From the NCBI RefSeq assembly GCF_900106835.1, contig NZ_FNNR01000006.1:124001-188000 (forward strand): a DNA stretch of 64,000 nt. Direction: 5' to 3'. Positions 24,859 through 38,258 of the stretch are shown piece by piece. The notes beneath the pieces are model-generated. The model was not told the DNA's origin and made no database searches. It worked only from the letters and a program-made list of their open reading frames with translations. Source of the stretch: Arthrobacter sp. cf158. Its GTDB lineage: Bacteria; Actinomycetota; Actinomycetes; Actinomycetales; Micrococcaceae. The first letter of the stretch is position 1; each line of letters opens with the position of its first letter. The translations under genes and the position numbers were made by a program.

Positions 24859-27524
24859 TCGTTACCTCCGGTGTTGTCTTCGTTCAGCTCCGCGCCCGTT
24901 TCGATTTCCGGGTCTGCGTCGTTTTCCGTTTCGGCCGTTGCGGTCGCCTCGGGGACGCCGTCGTTTGCAGCCAACGTTACGTCATCGTCGAGTCCGTCCT
25001 CGGACTCTTCGCCTTCCAAACCGCGTTCGCTGTTGCGCGCAACCTCGATAATGCGGTCATTCTTATCCGGCTTGGCGAAGATGACGCCCATGGTGTCGCG
25101 CCCCTTGGCGGGGACGCCTGTCACGGCCGAGCGGACAACCTTGCCGCCCTCCATGACCACCAGAACTTCGTCCTCTTCCTGCACGATCAGGGCGCCGACA
25201 AGGTCCCCACGGTCTTCGGCGAGCTTGGCCACCTTGATGCCCAGGCCACCACGTCCCTGCAGGCGATATTCGTCCACAGCGGTCCGCTTGGCGTAACCGC
25301 CTTCGGTTACCACGAAGACGAACGAGCCATCCTGGACCACGTCAGCGGCCAGGAGTTCGTCATCTTCACGGAACTTCATACCCGTCACACCGGATGTAGC
25401 GCGGCCCATGGGACGCAGTGCGTCATCGGTCGCTGTGAATCGGATTGATTGGCCCTTGCGGGACACCAGAAGCAGGTCATCGGTCTCGCTGACAAGCTGG
25501 GCCGAGACGAGCTCATCTTCGTCACGCAGGTTGATGGCGATAACACCGGCCGTGCGGTTGGTGTCGTAATCCTCCAGCCGCGTCTTCTTGACCAGGCCGT
25601 TCTTGGTGGCGAGCACCAGATACGGGGCCTGCTGGTAGTCCCGCAGGTCCAGGACCTGTGCGATGTGCTCATCCGGCTGGAAGGCCAGCAAGTTGGCAAC
25701 GTGCTGGCCCTTGGCATCACGTCCGGCTTCGGCCAGTTCGTAAGCCTTGGCGCGGTAAACCCGGCCCAGGTTGGTGAAGAACAGCAGCCAGTGGTGGGTG
25801 GTGGTCACGAAGAAGTGCTCCACGACGTCGTCGCCGCGCAGTTGAGCACCCTTGATGCCCTTGCCACCTCGCTGCTGCGAGCGGTAGTTGTCGCTTCGAG
25901 TCCGCTTGACGTAGCCGCCGCGGGTAATGGTGACAACCATTTCCTCTTCGGGGATCAGGTCCTCCATGGACATGTCGCCATCGAAGCCCATCAGGATATG
26001 CGTGCGCCGGTCATCGCCGTGCTTGGCTACGATCTCCGCGAGTTCTTCGCTGATAATCTGGCGCTGGCGTTCCTCCGAAGCAAGGATCGCGTTGTATTCC
26101 TCGATCATCGCTTCGAGTTCCGCGTGCCGGTCCTGGATCTTCTGGCGTTCCAGGGCAGCCAAGCGGCGGAGCTGCATATCCAGGATGGCGCGGGCCTGGA
26201 GTTCATCGATTTCCAAGAGCTCCATGAGCCCTTCGCGGGCTGCTTCCGTGGTGTTGGAAGCACGGATGAGGGCAATGACCTCGTCCAGCATGTCCAAGGC
26301 CTTCAGGAGTGCACGGAGAATGTGCGCTTCTTCCTCGGCTTTGCGCAGGCGGTAGCGGGTACGGCGTGCGATGACGTCCATCTGGTGCGCAACCCAGTGC
26401 CGGATGAAGGCATCCAAGCTCAGGGTGCGCGGGACGCCGTCGACAATCGCCAGCATGTTCGCCGAGAAGTTGTCCTGCAACTGCGTGTGCTTGTAAAGGT
26501 TGTTCAGGACCACCTTGGCCACGGCGTCGCGCTTGAGCACGATCACCAGGCGCTGGCCGGTACGGCCGGAGGTTTCATCGCGGAGATCCGCAATGCCGGA
26601 GATCTTGCCGTCCTTGACCAACTCAGCAATCTTGATGGCCAGGTTGTCCGGGTTTGCCTGGTAGGGCAGCTCGGTCACCACAAGGCAGGTACGGCCCTGA
26701 AGTTCCTCCACATTGACCACAGCGCGCATGGTGATGGAGCCGCGGCCGGTACGGTAGGCGTCTTCGATGCCCTTGTGGCCCAGGATGGTGGCGCCCGTGG
26801 GGAAGTCAGGTCCCTTGATGCGCAACAAGAGTGCTTCGAGGAGTTCTTCGCGTGTCGCCGTGGGGTTGTCGAGCGCCCACTGGACACCCTCAGCAACCTC
26901 GCGGAGGTTGTGGGGCGGAATGTTCGTCGCCATGCCGACGGCGATACCCGAGGATCCGTTGACCAGCAGGTTGGGAAAACGCGCCGGCAGGATGGTGGGT
27001 TCCTGGTTCTTGCCGTCGTAGTTGTCTTGGAAATCGACGGTTTCCTCGTCGATGTCGCGGACCATTTCCATGGCCAGCTGGGCCATCTTGGTTTCGGTGT
27101 AACGCGGTGCGGCAGCGCCGTCGTTACCGGGCGAACCAAAGTTGCCCTGGCCCAGTGCCAACGGGTAGCGCATGGTCCAGTCCTGGATCAGCCGGACCAA
27201 GGCGTCGTAGATCGCCATGTCACCGTGCGGGTGGTACGTACCCATGACGTCGCCCACCACGCGTGCGCACTTGTTGAACGAGCGGTCGGGGCGGTATCCG
27301 CCGTCGAACATCGCGTACAGGACGCGGCGGTGTACGGGCTTAAGACCGTCACGGACGTCCGGAAGGGCACGGCCGACGATGACGGCCATCGCGTAATCGA
27401 GGTAGGACCGCTGCATTTCCGTCTGCAGGTCCACCTGCTCCACGCGGTCAGTCAGCACATCGCCCTCAAGGATGACGTCCTCGGCGTTGGATTCCGCCGG
27501 GACTTCGGGAGTTTCGTCACTCAT
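24855..27524 (-). CDS. gyrA: DNA gyrase subunit A
   Basis: The 889-residue subunit cuts and rejoins DNA in the gyrase heterotetramer. The winged-helix start [20 protein letters not shown], the catalytic tyrosine in APRYTETKM, the coiled coil and a six-bladed C-terminal wrapping domain with a GyrA box (QQRGGKG) are all present. The acidic tail (after about residue 840) is typical for actinobacteria. It follows gyrB by 62 bp on the same strand. Confidence 0.98.
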   Translation of the reverse strand: MSDETPEVPAESNAEDVILEGDVLTDRVEQVDLQTEMQRSYLDYAMAVIVGRALPDVRDGLKPVHRRVLYAMFDGGYRPDRSFNKCARVVGDVMGTYHPHGDMAIYDALVRLIQDWTMRYPLALGQGNFGSPGNDGAAAPRYTETKMAQLAMEMVRDIDEETVDFQDNYDGKNQEPTILPARFPNLLVNGSSGIAVGMATNIPPHNLREVAEGVQWALDNPTATREELLEALLLRIKGPDFPTGATILGHKGIEDAYRTGRGSITMRAVVNVEELQGRTCLVVTELPYQANPDNLAIKIAELVKDGKISGIADLRDETSGRTGQRLVIVLKRDAVAKVVLNNLYKHTQLQDNFSANMLAIVDGVPRTLSLDAFIRHWVAHQMDVIARRTRYRLRKAEEEAHILRALLKALDMLDEVIALIRASNTTEAAREGLMELLEIDELQARAILDMQLRRLAALERQKIQDRHAELEAMIEEYNAILASEERQRQIISEELAEIVAKHGDDRRTHILMGFDGDMSMEDLIPEEEMVVTITRGGYVKRTRSDNYRSQQRGGKGIKGAQLRGDDVVEHFFVTTTHHWLLFFTNLGRVYRAKAYELAEAGRDAKGQHVANLLAFQPDEHIAQVLDLRDYQQAPYLVLATKNGLVKKTRLEDYDTNRTAGVIAINLRDEDELVSAQLVSETDDLLLVSRKGQSIRFTATDDALRPMGRATSGVTGMKFREDDELLAADVVQDGSFVFVVTEGGYAKRTAVDEYRLQGRGGLGIKVAKLAEDRGDLVGALIVQEEDEVLVVMEGGKVVRSAVTGVPAKGRDTMGVIFAKPDKNDRIIEVARNSERGLEGEESEDGLDDDVTLAANDGVPEATATAETENDADPEIETGAELNEDNTGGNE

Positions 27525-27586
27525 AATCTAAGTTTTCCGTTTCAGGTATATGTCAGTTCTGGAATATTCGGTGGCCTTATGAGCCC

Positions 27587-30002
<2,416 letters not shown>

Positions 30003-30557
30003 TTAGCCGTACGTGTCCCTGGGGCCCCGACCATTGACACTTCGCCCGCCTTTTCGCCAACTCGGAGCCGAGGGCCCCAACACCTGGATGCTGGTGACCA
30101 CCCCTTCGCCGAGCTCATTGCGGAACATCTCCAGCAAACTGCTGCTCAACAACCGCAGTTGCGTGGCCCATGCCGTGGAATCGCATCGCACATGCAGGGT
30201 TGTATCGGTGAAACTCTCCGGGGTGCAGTGGGCCGAAATATCCGCACCAACCAGGGTCTCCCATTCCGCCATGACAGAGCCAACCGCCACAGGAGACGTC
30301 CAGCCGCGTTCAGCCACCAGACGGCCAACCACATTTCCCAGGCCCAAGGGATCCCTGCCGCTGCCGTGGAACTGGGCAAAACCCCTTGTATCGCGCAGGC
30401 CCTTGCGTTTCGGGGCAGAACCAGGCCGTGGGGCTCTCTGCCGCACTTCTCCCCGGGCTGCAGCGGCCTCGCGCATGCGGTTCAGGGCCGCTTGGGCAGC
30501 ATCAATCTCGTCCGGATCGCGTCCAGGTTGAAGTCCGTCGCGGCTATCCTTCGCCAT
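30003..30557 (-). CDS. dciA: DUF721 / DciA-family protein
   Basis: The 184-residue protein has a variable, charged N-terminus and a DUF721 domain (about residues 80-184: [39 protein letters not shown]). DciA proteins help load the replicative helicase in bacteria lacking DnaC/DnaI, consistent with its place in the dnaA-dnaN-recF cluster. ATG 30557 lies inside the end of recF behind GGGAGG; a longer frame to 30575 has no better start. Confidence 0.88.
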   Translation of the reverse strand: MAKDSRDGLQPGRDPDEIDAAQAALNRMREAAAARGEVRQRAPRPGSAPKRKGLRDTRGFAQFHGSGRDPLGLGNVVGRLVAERGWTSPVAVGSVMAEWETLVGADISAHCTPESFTDTTLHVRCDSTAWATQLRLLSSSLLEMFRNELGEGVVTSIQVLGPSAPSWRKGGRSVNGRGPRDTYG

Positions 30558-31737
30558 CGATGCCTCCCGGAACAACGGTTACGCGCCGTCCGGCCAGCTC
30601 CTCAGGGATATCTGCGTCGACGGCGGCAGTCACCAGTACCTGCTCGGCACCGGCAACTATTGCAGCAAGTTTACGCCGCCGCTGGACATCGAGTTCGGCA
30701 AAAACATCGTCCAGGATGAGAATCGGCGCGGTGCCACCGGTGCGGGCATCATCCAGCATCACATAGTAGGAAGCCAGCCGCAGGGATAAGCACATGGACC
30801 ACGTTTCGCCGTGGGAGGCATAGCCCTTGGCGGGGGCTTGGCCCAGGATAAGTTCAAGTTCATCCCTGTGCGGACCTACCAGCGAAATCCCACGCTCCAG
30901 TTCCTTTTTCCGGGACATTGCGAAAGCCTGGATGTAGCGTTCAGTGAGTTCGTCTACCGACAAGAGCCGGAGGTCATCAACCGACGGCGAAGGTTCCGTT
31001 CCGTGATCGGCCGGGCCGCCGTCGTCGTCCAGGACGCCTTGGATGGTTGACCTGTAGATGGCACCGGCGTCCTTGGACCCGTCGGTGAGCTGCGCATAAG
31101 CGTTGTTCAAGTGGGGACGCAATCGTTCCACGAGTTCAAGGCGGGCGTGCAGGAGTTCGGCACCTGCCCGGGCCATGTGCTGGTCCCAAACATCCAGTGT
31201 CGCTTCGTGGCCGGCGGTGAATTTGCCGGCACGGGCCGATTTCAGGAGGGCGTTCCGCTGCTTCAGGACGCGATCGTAGTCACTTCGAGTGGCCGCATGG
31301 CGCGGAACAAGGCTGACCAACAACTCATCCAGGAAGCGCCTGCGGTTCGACGGGTCACCCTTGACGAGCGCCAGGTCCTCCGGCGCGAACAATACTGTTT
31401 GGCAGATGCCCAAAATATCCCTGGCGCGGACAGGGTTGCTTCGGTTGATGCGGCCCCGGTTGGCGCGTCCGGCATTGATCTCCAGCTCGATGACCGTTGA
31501 CTGCTCTCCGCGGACCAGCCTGGCACGGATCATGGCGCGCTCTGCGCCGAAGCGGAGCAAAGGCGCATCCGTGCTCACCCGATGTGAACTCAGCGTGGCC
31601 AGGTACCCGATGGCTTCCATCAGATTTGTCTTGCCGATTCCGTTGGAACCAACCAGGACAGTCACGCCGGGGCCGAGCTTCAGGTCAACCTGTGCATAGC
31701 TGCGGAAATCCGTCAGCGAAAGATGTTCTAGGTACAC
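30544..31737 (-). CDS. recF: DNA replication and repair protein RecF
   Basis: The 397-residue SMC-like ATPase recognises gaps and loads RecA. It has Walker [13 protein letters not shown] near residue 32, an ABC-type signature region, and a C-terminal Walker B ([12 protein letters not shown]). The start [17 protein letters not shown] is typical. It lies 23 bp downstream of gnd and overlaps dciA. Confidence 0.97.
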   Translation of the reverse strand: MYLEHLSLTDFRSYAQVDLKLGPGVTVLVGSNGIGKTNLMEAIGYLATLSSHRVSTDAPLLRFGAERAMIRARLVRGEQSTVIELEINAGRANRGRINRSNPVRARDILGICQTVLFAPEDLALVKGDPSNRRRFLDELLVSLVPRHAATRSDYDRVLKQRNALLKSARAGKFTAGHEATLDVWDQHMARAGAELLHARLELVERLRPHLNNAYAQLTDGSKDAGAIYRSTIQGVLDDDGGPADHGTEPSPSVDDLRLLSVDELTERYIQAFAMSRKKELERGISLVGPHRDELELILGQAPAKGYASHGETWSMCLSLRLASYYVMLDDARTGGTAPILILDDVFAELDVQRRRKLAAIVAGAEQVLVTAAVDADIPEELAGRRVTVVPGGIDGEG

Positions 31738-31760
31738 GCCGTTTGCAGGACTCCTGCGGC

Positions 31761-32645
31761 CTAGTTGGCCGGACGGGTGGCGTGCCCGCCAAACTGATGG
31801 CGCAGGGCGGAAACCATCTTCATGGCAGGAGAGTTGTCTTCACGGGAAGAGAAACGGGCGAACAGTGCAGCCGTGATTGCCGGAGCCGGTACAGCGTTGG
31901 CAATGGCTTCCTCCACCGTCCAGCGGCCTTCGCCTGAGTCCTCAACGTAATCATCAATCGAGGCCAGACCAGGATCTTCGTCCAGTGCTTTGACCATAAG
32001 ATCCAAGAGCCAGGACCGGACGACGGTTCCTTTTTGCCACGCACGGAACGTCCCCGGAAGGTCCTTCACGATGTCCTTGGCTGCCAGTAGTTCGTAGCCT
32101 TCCGCGTAGGCCTGCATGAGGCCGTACTCGATGCCGTTGTGGACCATCTTGGCGTAGTGGCCGGCGCCGACTCCGCCAACGTGAACGAAGCTGTCCGCGC
32201 GTTCGCCTTCAGGGCGCAAGGCATCGAAGACCGGCATGGCAAGCTCGATGTCTTCATCGGCCCCGCCAGCCATGAGTCCGTAACCGTTCTCCAAGCCCCA
32301 CACACCGCCGGAAACTCCGCAATCGGCAAAGCGGATGCTCTTCTCCGCGAGTGCAGCAGCGTGCTTCTGATCTTCGGTGAAGCGTGAGTTGCCGCCGTCT
32401 ATCACCAGATCGCCGGGGCTGAGCTTGTCGCCGAGTTCCGTCACGACAGAATCGGTGATGGCGCCTGACGGAACCATGACCCACACGAGTCGCGGAGTGG
32501 GCAGAGCGGCAATGAGTTCATCCACTGACGCGACATCGGTGACGTCCGGATTGCGGTCGAAACCCGTGACCTCGATGCCGCCGTTCCGCATGCGTTCCCG
32601 CATGTTGAACCCCATTTTTCCAAGGCCGATCAGTCCGATGTGCAC
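31761..32645 (-). CDS. gnd: 6-phosphogluconate dehydrogenase, short (decarboxylating) form
   Basis: The 294-residue enzyme oxidises 6-phosphogluconate to ribulose 5-phosphate. It has the Rossmann motif [22 protein letters not shown] and the substrate block [20 protein letters not shown]. It is the ~300-residue class rather than the ~470-residue class. Its location between dnaN and recF is conserved in many actinobacteria. Confidence 0.95.
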   Translation of the reverse strand: MHIGLIGLGKMGFNMRERMRNGGIEVTGFDRNPDVTDVASVDELIAALPTPRLVWVMVPSGAITDSVVTELGDKLSPGDLVIDGGNSRFTEDQKHAAALAEKSIRFADCGVSGGVWGLENGYGLMAGGADEDIELAMPVFDALRPEGERADSFVHVGGVGAGHYAKMVHNGIEYGLMQAYAEGYELLAAKDIVKDLPGTFRAWQKGTVVRSWLLDLMVKALDEDPGLASIDDYVEDSGEGRWTVEEAIANAVPAPAITAALFARFSSREDNSPAMKMVSALRHQFGGHATRPAN

Positions 32646-32687
32646 AGTGCAAACTCTTTTCTGCGAAAGCGGGTGGGTGCTTGCCGA

Positions 32688-33812
32688 TTAGTTGGGAAGG
32701 CGGACCGGCATCACGAGGTAGCGGTAGTCGTCCTGGTCTTCGCCGTCCGCTTCAGCCTGGGCCGTAATCATGGCCGGCTTGGGGGCGGTGGTGAAGGAGA
32801 AGCGAACGTACTTGGTTTCGATGACGCTCAAGCCTTCAACGAGGTAATGCGGGTTGAAGGCAACGGTGATGTCTTCGCCGGAAAGCTGGGCCTCAAGTTC
32901 TTCGGAAGCCTGCGCGTCCTCGCCTGTACCGGCGTCGAGGTTCAGCAGACCCTGGGTGAAGGCAAGCCGCACCGGAGTGTTGCGTTCGGCAACGAGCGAT
33001 ACACGGCGGACAGCCTCCACCAGTTCCTGGGTTTGAACCGTGGCATGAATGGGCGTGGAATCCGGGAAAAGGGAGCGGATCTTGGGGTAGTCGCCGTCCA
33101 CCAGAAGTGAGGTGGTGGTGCGCCCGCCACTTTCAAAGCCGATGAGGCGGCTGTCGTCGTCAGCCAGGGCCAGGTTGATGTCGCCGCTGCCACCGAGGGT
33201 CTTGGCAACCTCGTTCAGAGTCTTGGACTTCACCAAAGCGCTGGTGGAAATTCCAGGGGTGACGGGCTTCCAGGGAACTTCGCGCATGGCAAGGCGGTAA
33301 CGGTCTGTGGCGAGGAGCGTGATGAGATCGTCTTCGATCTCCATGCGAACGCCAGTGAGGATCGGCAAGGTGTCGTCCTTGCTGGCCGCGATGATGACCT
33401 GGGAAACGGCCTGGGCAAAAGCATCACCAGGCAAGGTGCCGCTGATTGCCGGCAAAGCCGGGAGTGCCGGGTATTCGGATTCAGGCATGGTGGCCAGGTG
33501 GAAGCTGCTTCGGCGGCAGCTCAGTGTGACTTTGCTTCCGTCGGTTTCGACTTCGACCGGCGCAGAGGGGAGGCTGCGGCAGATGTCTGCCAACAAGCGT
33601 CCTGATACCAGGATGGTGCCCTCAACGGCGATGTCTGCGGGAATTTCCAAGCGAGCCGAGGTCTCGTAGTCGAAGCTCGAGAGGCTAACGGTGCCTGCTT
33701 CGGCTTTGAGCAGGAGACCGGAAAGCACCGGTACGGGCGGCCGCGGAGACAACGACCGCGCGGTCCACGTAACGGCTTCTGCCAGGACGTCGCGGTCGAC
33801 TCTGAACTTCAC
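32688..33812 (-). CDS. dnaN: DNA polymerase III sliding clamp beta subunit
   Basis: The 374-residue clamp has three repeats of the beta-clamp fold; it begins MKFRVDRDVLAEAVTWTARS and ends with YRYLVMPVRLPN, the standard C-terminal motif. The start is GTG 33812 with AAAGGCGG upstream. It is the first gene left of oriC. Confidence 0.97.
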   Translation of the reverse strand: MKFRVDRDVLAEAVTWTARSLSPRPPVPVLSGLLLKAEAGTVSLSSFDYETSARLEIPADIAVEGTILVSGRLLADICRSLPSAPVEVETDGSKVTLSCRRSSFHLATMPESEYPALPALPAISGTLPGDAFAQAVSQVIIAASKDDTLPILTGVRMEIEDDLITLLATDRYRLAMREVPWKPVTPGISTSALVKSKTLNEVAKTLGGSGDINLALADDDSRLIGFESGGRTTTSLLVDGDYPKIRSLFPDSTPIHATVQTQELVEAVRRVSLVAERNTPVRLAFTQGLLNLDAGTGEDAQASEELEAQLSGEDITVAFNPHYLVEGLSVIETKYVRFSFTTAPKPAMITAQAEADGEDQDDYRYLVMPVRLPN

Positions 33813-34375
33813 GGAAGGGTGCCGCCTTTCATTGCTGCTGCCATGTAATAGCTGCGGATTCCTGCTTGGAGTCCGCTAAGTCTTCGCAGTCCGGCACCGG
33901 AACCTGCATGGTCCGCACTCAGCGAACTACAAACAGACCCAAGGATGGGAGCGCTGCTGACAGCTTAGCCGGAAGATCCGCGATTAACCCATCCCCGTTC
34001 GGACGGACCCTGCGTATGTGGACAGCCGCAGGCTGGCCTCGGCCTGGCCGGTGGCCGGGCTCGAAGTGTGGCAGAACGAGATTGTTATTTGAGGGATTTC
34101 AATTTTTTGGGATTCGTAGTGTTAATAACTGCTGTGGAAACTGTGGATAACCCCATCTCGCCGCGCAGTTCCGCGGTTAAGCCCTGTTCACGGACTGTGC
34201 GTTAACTGGGTTTTAAACAGGGTGTGGATGGGGACAACTCCCAGGGCCGTTTTTAACGATCCACAGACGGCTTAAGGGTTTTAAGCCCATTAAGCACGCT
34301 TGTCCCCTTAAGTATCCACAGGCTTATCCACATGCACCTGTTAATAAGGTATGTAGTGGCGGGTGCGATGTGGGT
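33813..34375. other. Chromosomal replication origin oriC
   Basis: The dnaA-dnaN gap contains an AT-rich stretch at about 34081-34132 (a likely unwinding element) and DnaA boxes. Perfect boxes are at 34142-34150 (TGTGGATAA) and 34324-34332 (TTATCCACA). Near-matches include TGTGGAAAC at 34133, TGTGGATGG at 34223, CGATCCACA at 34256 and GTATCCACA at 34312. Gene direction flips around this region, as expected for an origin. No gene is present. Confidence 0.85.
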
Positions 34376-35794
34376 TCAGGAGTCGCGCTGCTGCTGTTTG
34401 ATGCGGTTGGTCAGCTCGGTGACCTGGTTGTAAATCACACGACGCTCTGCCATCAGCTCGCGGATCTTGCGGTCCGCATGGATGACTGTGGTGTGATCGC
34501 GTCCACCGAGCTCCTGCCCGATCTTGGGCAGCGACATGTCCGTCAGCTCGCGGCACAAGTACATGGCTATTTGCCGCGCAGTGACCAAGGTCCGTGTGCG
34601 GGACTTGCTGCAAAGCTCTTCCATGCTGAGCTTGAAGTAGTCGGCAGTCTGGTCGAGGATCTGCTTTGCCGTGATTTCCTGGGCGCCGTCATCAGTGATC
34701 AGGTCCTTGAGGACCATCTCGGCAAGGGCTACGTCCACGGGCTGGCGGTTGAGGCTCGCAAAGGCGGTAACGCGGATCAGAGCGCCTTCGAGTTCACGGA
34801 TGTTGCTGGAGATCTTCGAAGCGATGTACTCCAGGGCATCGTCCGGTGCCGAGAGACCCTCGCTAAGACCCTTCTTGCGGAGGATAGCGATGCGCGTCTC
34901 GAGTTCGGGCGGCTGGATGTCCGTCAGCAGGCCCCATTCGAAGCGGGATGTCATGCGGTCCTCGAAGCCGGCGAGCATCTTGGGCGGCTGGTCCGAGGTG
35001 ATCACAACCTGCTTGTTGGCGTTGTGCAGCGCGTTGAACGTGTGGAAGAACTCTTCCTGGGTCCGGTCTTTGCCCGCCAGGAACTGGATGTCATCGATCA
35101 GGAGCACGTCCACGTTGCGGTACGTGGTTTTGAAGCTGGTGCCTTCATCGTCACGGATGGAGTTGATGAAGTCGTTGGTGAACTCTTCGGAGTTCACGTA
35201 GCGGACCCGGATCCCGCTGTAGAGCCGGCGGGCATAGTGACCGATCGCGTGGAGCAAGTGGGTCTTACCGAGACCCGAATCACCGTAGATGAACAGCGGG
35301 TTGTAGGCCTTCGCCGGCGCTTCCGCCACAGCCACTGCCGCAGCGTGTGCAAAGCGGTTGGAAGAACCGATCACGAAAGTATCGAAAATGTACTTCGGGT
35401 TCAGGCGCCCGAATTCATGCGAGGTACTCGGGGGTGTGGGCTGCGGCTTCGGCTCGGCGAAGTCGGAAACAGCAGAAAGTTCGACGACGGGTTCCGGCTC
35501 AGCGTGGACGGGCACCAGATCGGTATCAACGTCGATTGCGCAGCGGATGTCGTCCGAGAAGACATTGCGGAGGGCATCATCCAAAGCGTCCTTGACCTGC
35601 GTCTGGAGGACTTCGCGGGTGAGTTCGTTGGGTACGGCCACCAGCAGAGTTGAACCGATGAGGCCCTGAGCCTGGGCGAGGATGACGAAACCGCGCTGAC
35701 GGGGTGAAACCCGGTCGTCCTGTTCCATGAGGCTCAGCACCCTGCGCCAGGAACTTCCGACAGTGTTGGCGTGGTTGGCTTCGTCTACTGTCAT
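34376..35794 (-). CDS. dnaA: Chromosomal replication initiator protein DnaA
   Basis: The 472-residue AAA+ initiator has a helicase-interacting N-terminal domain, a Pro-rich linker (about residues 85-130), Walker A GDSGLGKTHLLHAI, Walker B VLLIDDIQFLAGK and a C-terminal DNA-binding domain with the DnaA signature GGRDHTTVIHADRKI. ATG 35794 is preferred to the preceding in-frame TTG. Confidence 0.98.
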   Translation of the reverse strand: MTVDEANHANTVGSSWRRVLSLMEQDDRVSPRQRGFVILAQAQGLIGSTLLVAVPNELTREVLQTQVKDALDDALRNVFSDDIRCAIDVDTDLVPVHAEPEPVVELSAVSDFAEPKPQPTPPSTSHEFGRLNPKYIFDTFVIGSSNRFAHAAAVAVAEAPAKAYNPLFIYGDSGLGKTHLLHAIGHYARRLYSGIRVRYVNSEEFTNDFINSIRDDEGTSFKTTYRNVDVLLIDDIQFLAGKDRTQEEFFHTFNALHNANKQVVITSDQPPKMLAGFEDRMTSRFEWGLLTDIQPPELETRIAILRKKGLSEGLSAPDDALEYIASKISSNIRELEGALIRVTAFASLNRQPVDVALAEMVLKDLITDDGAQEITAKQILDQTADYFKLSMEELCSKSRTRTLVTARQIAMYLCRELTDMSLPKIGQELGGRDHTTVIHADRKIRELMAERRVIYNQVTELTNRIKQQQRDS

Positions 35795-36259
35795 CAATCA
35801 GTTCCTAAATACTTGCTTGCCGGCGTTGCTGGCAGCCGAAGTCACTCCGGCGGCGCTGTTCTGGGCAATAATCCACAGAGTTATACACAGCGGGTGGACA
35901 ATGGGCTACTGAGCCACTCTAGGGGATGAAATCGCTAGAAGATAGCTGGGAAGTTGCCTGTGGATAATTACACCGGTGTGGTTCTGGAAAGTGGCCTGTG
36001 AGCCACTTCATCCACAGGTTGGGAACGGTGGTTGGACACAGCTGTGGATAGGCCTCCGGCAGGCTCCCGGTTTGACTGTGGGTGCCTTTTTGCCCTAACG
36101 TTGTGAAGTCCTTTGTGTCCGCTTTTGAGATCAGTTGTAACTCCGTACGTTCACCGTGCGGGAGGCAACGGCGGCAGGCACATACAAAACTTAGCGTCGG
36201 CCAGTTCTTCCCCTTTTTTGATCGGGTGGGCGCACCTTTGATCCACTGGAGTAACTAAC
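35795..36259. promoter_or_regulatory. dnaA-rpmH divergent promoter region with DnaA boxes
   Basis: This 465-bp gap holds one perfect DnaA box (TGTGGATAA, 35959-35967) and near-matches TTATACACA (35881-35889), TCATCCACA (about 36008) and TGTGGATAG (about 36043). It contains the divergent promoters of dnaA and rpmH, and the boxes fit DnaA autoregulation or part of a bipartite origin. No gene is present. Confidence 0.7.
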
Positions 36260-36397
36260 GTGAGCAAGCGGACTTTTCAGCCGAATAACCGCCGTCGGGC
36301 CAAGAAGCACGGCTTCCGCCTTCGTATGCGCACCCGTGCCGGCCGCGCCATCCTGGCTGCCCGTCGCGGCAAGGGCCGCGTCGAACTGTCGGCGTAA
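36260..36397 (+). CDS. rpmH: 50S ribosomal protein L34
   Basis: The 45-residue protein reads [20 protein letters not shown] and continues [20 protein letters not shown], the universally conserved L34 pattern. The start is GTG 36260. It opens the rightward rpmH-rnpA-yidD-yidC operon. Confidence 0.98.
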   Translation: MSKRTFQPNNRRRAKKHGFRLRMRTRAGRAILAARRGKGRVELSA

Positions 36398-36438
36398 ATA
36401 ACTGACTTGTCGGTCAGGGTCTTTTTGCGGGTTCGACG

Positions 36439-36849
36439 GTGCTAGCCACCCCTAACCGTCTGCGGACGTCTACCGACTTTTCAACAACTGTACGTTCCGG
36501 CGTCCGCAATGGACGCCGGAACTTAGTGTTATATACGGCCTCTATCGGGGCCGGGGAGCCGAGTCGAATCGGCTTCATTGTCTCCAAAGCCGTCGGGAAC
36601 GCCGTGACCAGGAACCTCGTTAAGAGGAGACTGAGAGAAGCAGGCGCACTTTCCTTGCACACGCATGGAACGGGTCTGGCGGTCGTGGTCCGGGCGTTGC
36701 CCGCAGCTGCATCTGCCAGCTGGGAGCAACTGCTCTCGGACTACAACGCCGCACTGGCAGTGACGACGAAGCGATTGAGTGGTTCAGCTCCACGCAACGC
36801 TTCGACTGAACACAACGGCACCACAACGGAAGGGACACCGCGTGCATGA
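36439..36849 (+). CDS. rnpA: Ribonuclease P protein component
   Basis: The 136-residue basic protein assists the catalytic RNA in tRNA 5' maturation. The signature GNAVTRNLVKRRLREAG is present at about residues 51-67. The C-terminal extension after about residue 110 is Thr/Ser-rich and probably disordered. It overlaps yidD by 8 bp. Confidence 0.95.
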   Translation: MLATPNRLRTSTDFSTTVRSGVRNGRRNLVLYTASIGAGEPSRIGFIVSKAVGNAVTRNLVKRRLREAGALSLHTHGTGLAVVVRALPAAASASWEQLLSDYNAALAVTTKRLSGSAPRNASTEHNGTTTEGTPRA

Positions 36850-37264
36850 CATAAGCACCGCCGTCGTTCCTTCTTCAAGCGCGCCCTCCGGACAGGTTCC
36901 CTCGAGGAATCTGTCCGCTGCGGTGGGCACCTTCCTTTGGGATTTGCCGCGCAACATCCTCATTCTCTTGCTGAAGACGTATCGCAAGGTCATCTCGCCC
37001 CTGTACGGCCAGGTTTGCCGTTTCTTTCCCTCCTGCTCGGCCTACGCCTTGGAAGCAGTGACGGTGCACGGCGCCGTGAAGGGTAGCTGGCTTGCAGCCA
37101 AGAGGCTCGCCAAATGCCACCCCTGGAACGCTGGTGGAGTGGATCATGTCCCCGCCGGCCATCGTCATTGGCCCGAAGGCCAGACGCCCACAATTGTTGT
37201 ACTGAACAATCCGGACCAGTTCCTGGCTGCTCAGGCTGATGAAGAAGGCCGCTCGGCGGCCTAA
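36842..37264 (+). CDS. yidD: Membrane protein insertion efficiency factor YidD
   Basis: The 140-residue protein contains the YidD core ILLLKTYRKVISPLYGQVCR, FFPSCSAYALEAV and KCHPWNAGGVDHVP with its conserved cysteines. It helps YidC insert membrane proteins. GTG 36842 is chosen because it follows GGAAGGGAC and falls at the end of rnpA; the longer open frame has no family similarity. Confidence 0.93.
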   Translation: MHDISTAVVPSSSAPSGQVPSRNLSAAVGTFLWDLPRNILILLLKTYRKVISPLYGQVCRFFPSCSAYALEAVTVHGAVKGSWLAAKRLAKCHPWNAGGVDHVPAGHRHWPEGQTPTIVVLNNPDQFLAAQADEEGRSAA

Positions 37265-37280
37265 CGAATAGGGATATCGT

Positions 37281-38258
37281 ATGGACTTCTTTGAAACAAT
37301 CATGTTTCCGTTCAAGTGGCTGGTGTCAATCATCATGGTTGGCTTCCACGAGGGACTGAGCTTCATTGGCCTGCCCGCCGCGAACGGCTGGACGTGGACT
37401 CTGTCTATCATCGGCCTCGTGTTGGTGATCCGTGCCGCCCTGATTCCTGTCTTCGTCAAGCAGATTAAAGCCCAGCGCGGTATGCAGCTCCTGCAGCCGG
37501 ACCTGAAGAAACTTCAGACCAAGTACAAGGGCAAGACCGATCAGCTCTCCCGCCAGGCCATGGCGCAGGAGCAGATGGCGCTGTACAAGAAGCACGGGAC
37601 CAACCCGTTCTCGGCATGTTTGCCGATGCTGATCCAGATGCCGTTCTTCTTCGCGCTGTTCCAGGTGTTGTCGGGTATCACCGCGGCCCGAAACAGCGGC
37701 AAGGGCATCGGGGCAATGAGTGCCGACCAGGTTGTCCAGTTCGATGAATCCAGCATCTTTGGTGCCCCGCTCTCTGCATCGCTGCTCCACGGTGGTGCTG
37801 GTGGCAACGAGGTCGCAGTCTGGATTCTCTCCATCGTGATGATCGTGGCCATGACGGCCTCGCAGTTCATCACCCAGAAGCAGATCATGGCCAAGAACAT
37901 GTCCGAAGAGGCCATGGCCAGCCCGTTCATGCGGCAGCAGAAGATGATGCTCTACATCCTGCCGCTCGTGTTCGGTATCGGTGGCATCAACTTCCCCATC
38001 GGCGTCCTCATCTACTGGACCACCACCAACCTCTGGACCATGGGCCAGCAGTTCTTTGTCATCCGCCGTATGCCCACCCCGGGCTCACCCGCTGCCAAGG
38101 CACTGGAGGAACGACGCGCCGCCAAGGGCCTCCCGCCGTTGCTGGGTGGCAAGAAGACCGCGGACGCTGCCGCTGAAGCCGAAGCTGCTGCCGCTGCAGC
38201 AGCCGAGATCCGTGCCCAGCGCGTCCAGCCACAACGTAAGAACAGGAAGAAGAAGTAA
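37281..38258 (+). CDS. yidC: Membrane protein insertase YidC/Oxa1
   Basis: The 325-residue insertase has the five-helix Oxa1 core: IIGLVLVIRAALIPVFVKQI, then the charged hairpin with LQPDLKKLQTKYKGKT, then FSACLPMLIQMPFFFALF. It ends in an Ala- then Arg/Lys-rich tail that can contact the ribosome. It lacks the large periplasmic domain of Gram-negative YidC. Its stop overlaps the next ATG (TAATG). Confidence 0.96.
   Translation: MDFFETIMFPFKWLVSIIMVGFHEGLSFIGLPAANGWTWTLSIIGLVLVIRAALIPVFVKQIKAQRGMQLLQPDLKKLQTKYKGKTDQLSRQAMAQEQMALYKKHGTNPFSACLPMLIQMPFFFALFQVLSGITAARNSGKGIGAMSADQVVQFDESSIFGAPLSASLLHGGAGGNEVAVWILSIVMIVAMTASQFITQKQIMAKNMSEEAMASPFMRQQKMMLYILPLVFGIGGINFPIGVLIYWTTTNLWTMGQQFFVIRRMPTPGSPAAKALEERRAAKGLPPLLGGKKTADAAAEAEAAAAAAAEIRAQRVQPQRKNRKKK

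Noticed and set aside
34370..35653. 427-codon plus-strand frame
   Set aside because: Antisense to dnaA; the gene on the other strand is unambiguous.
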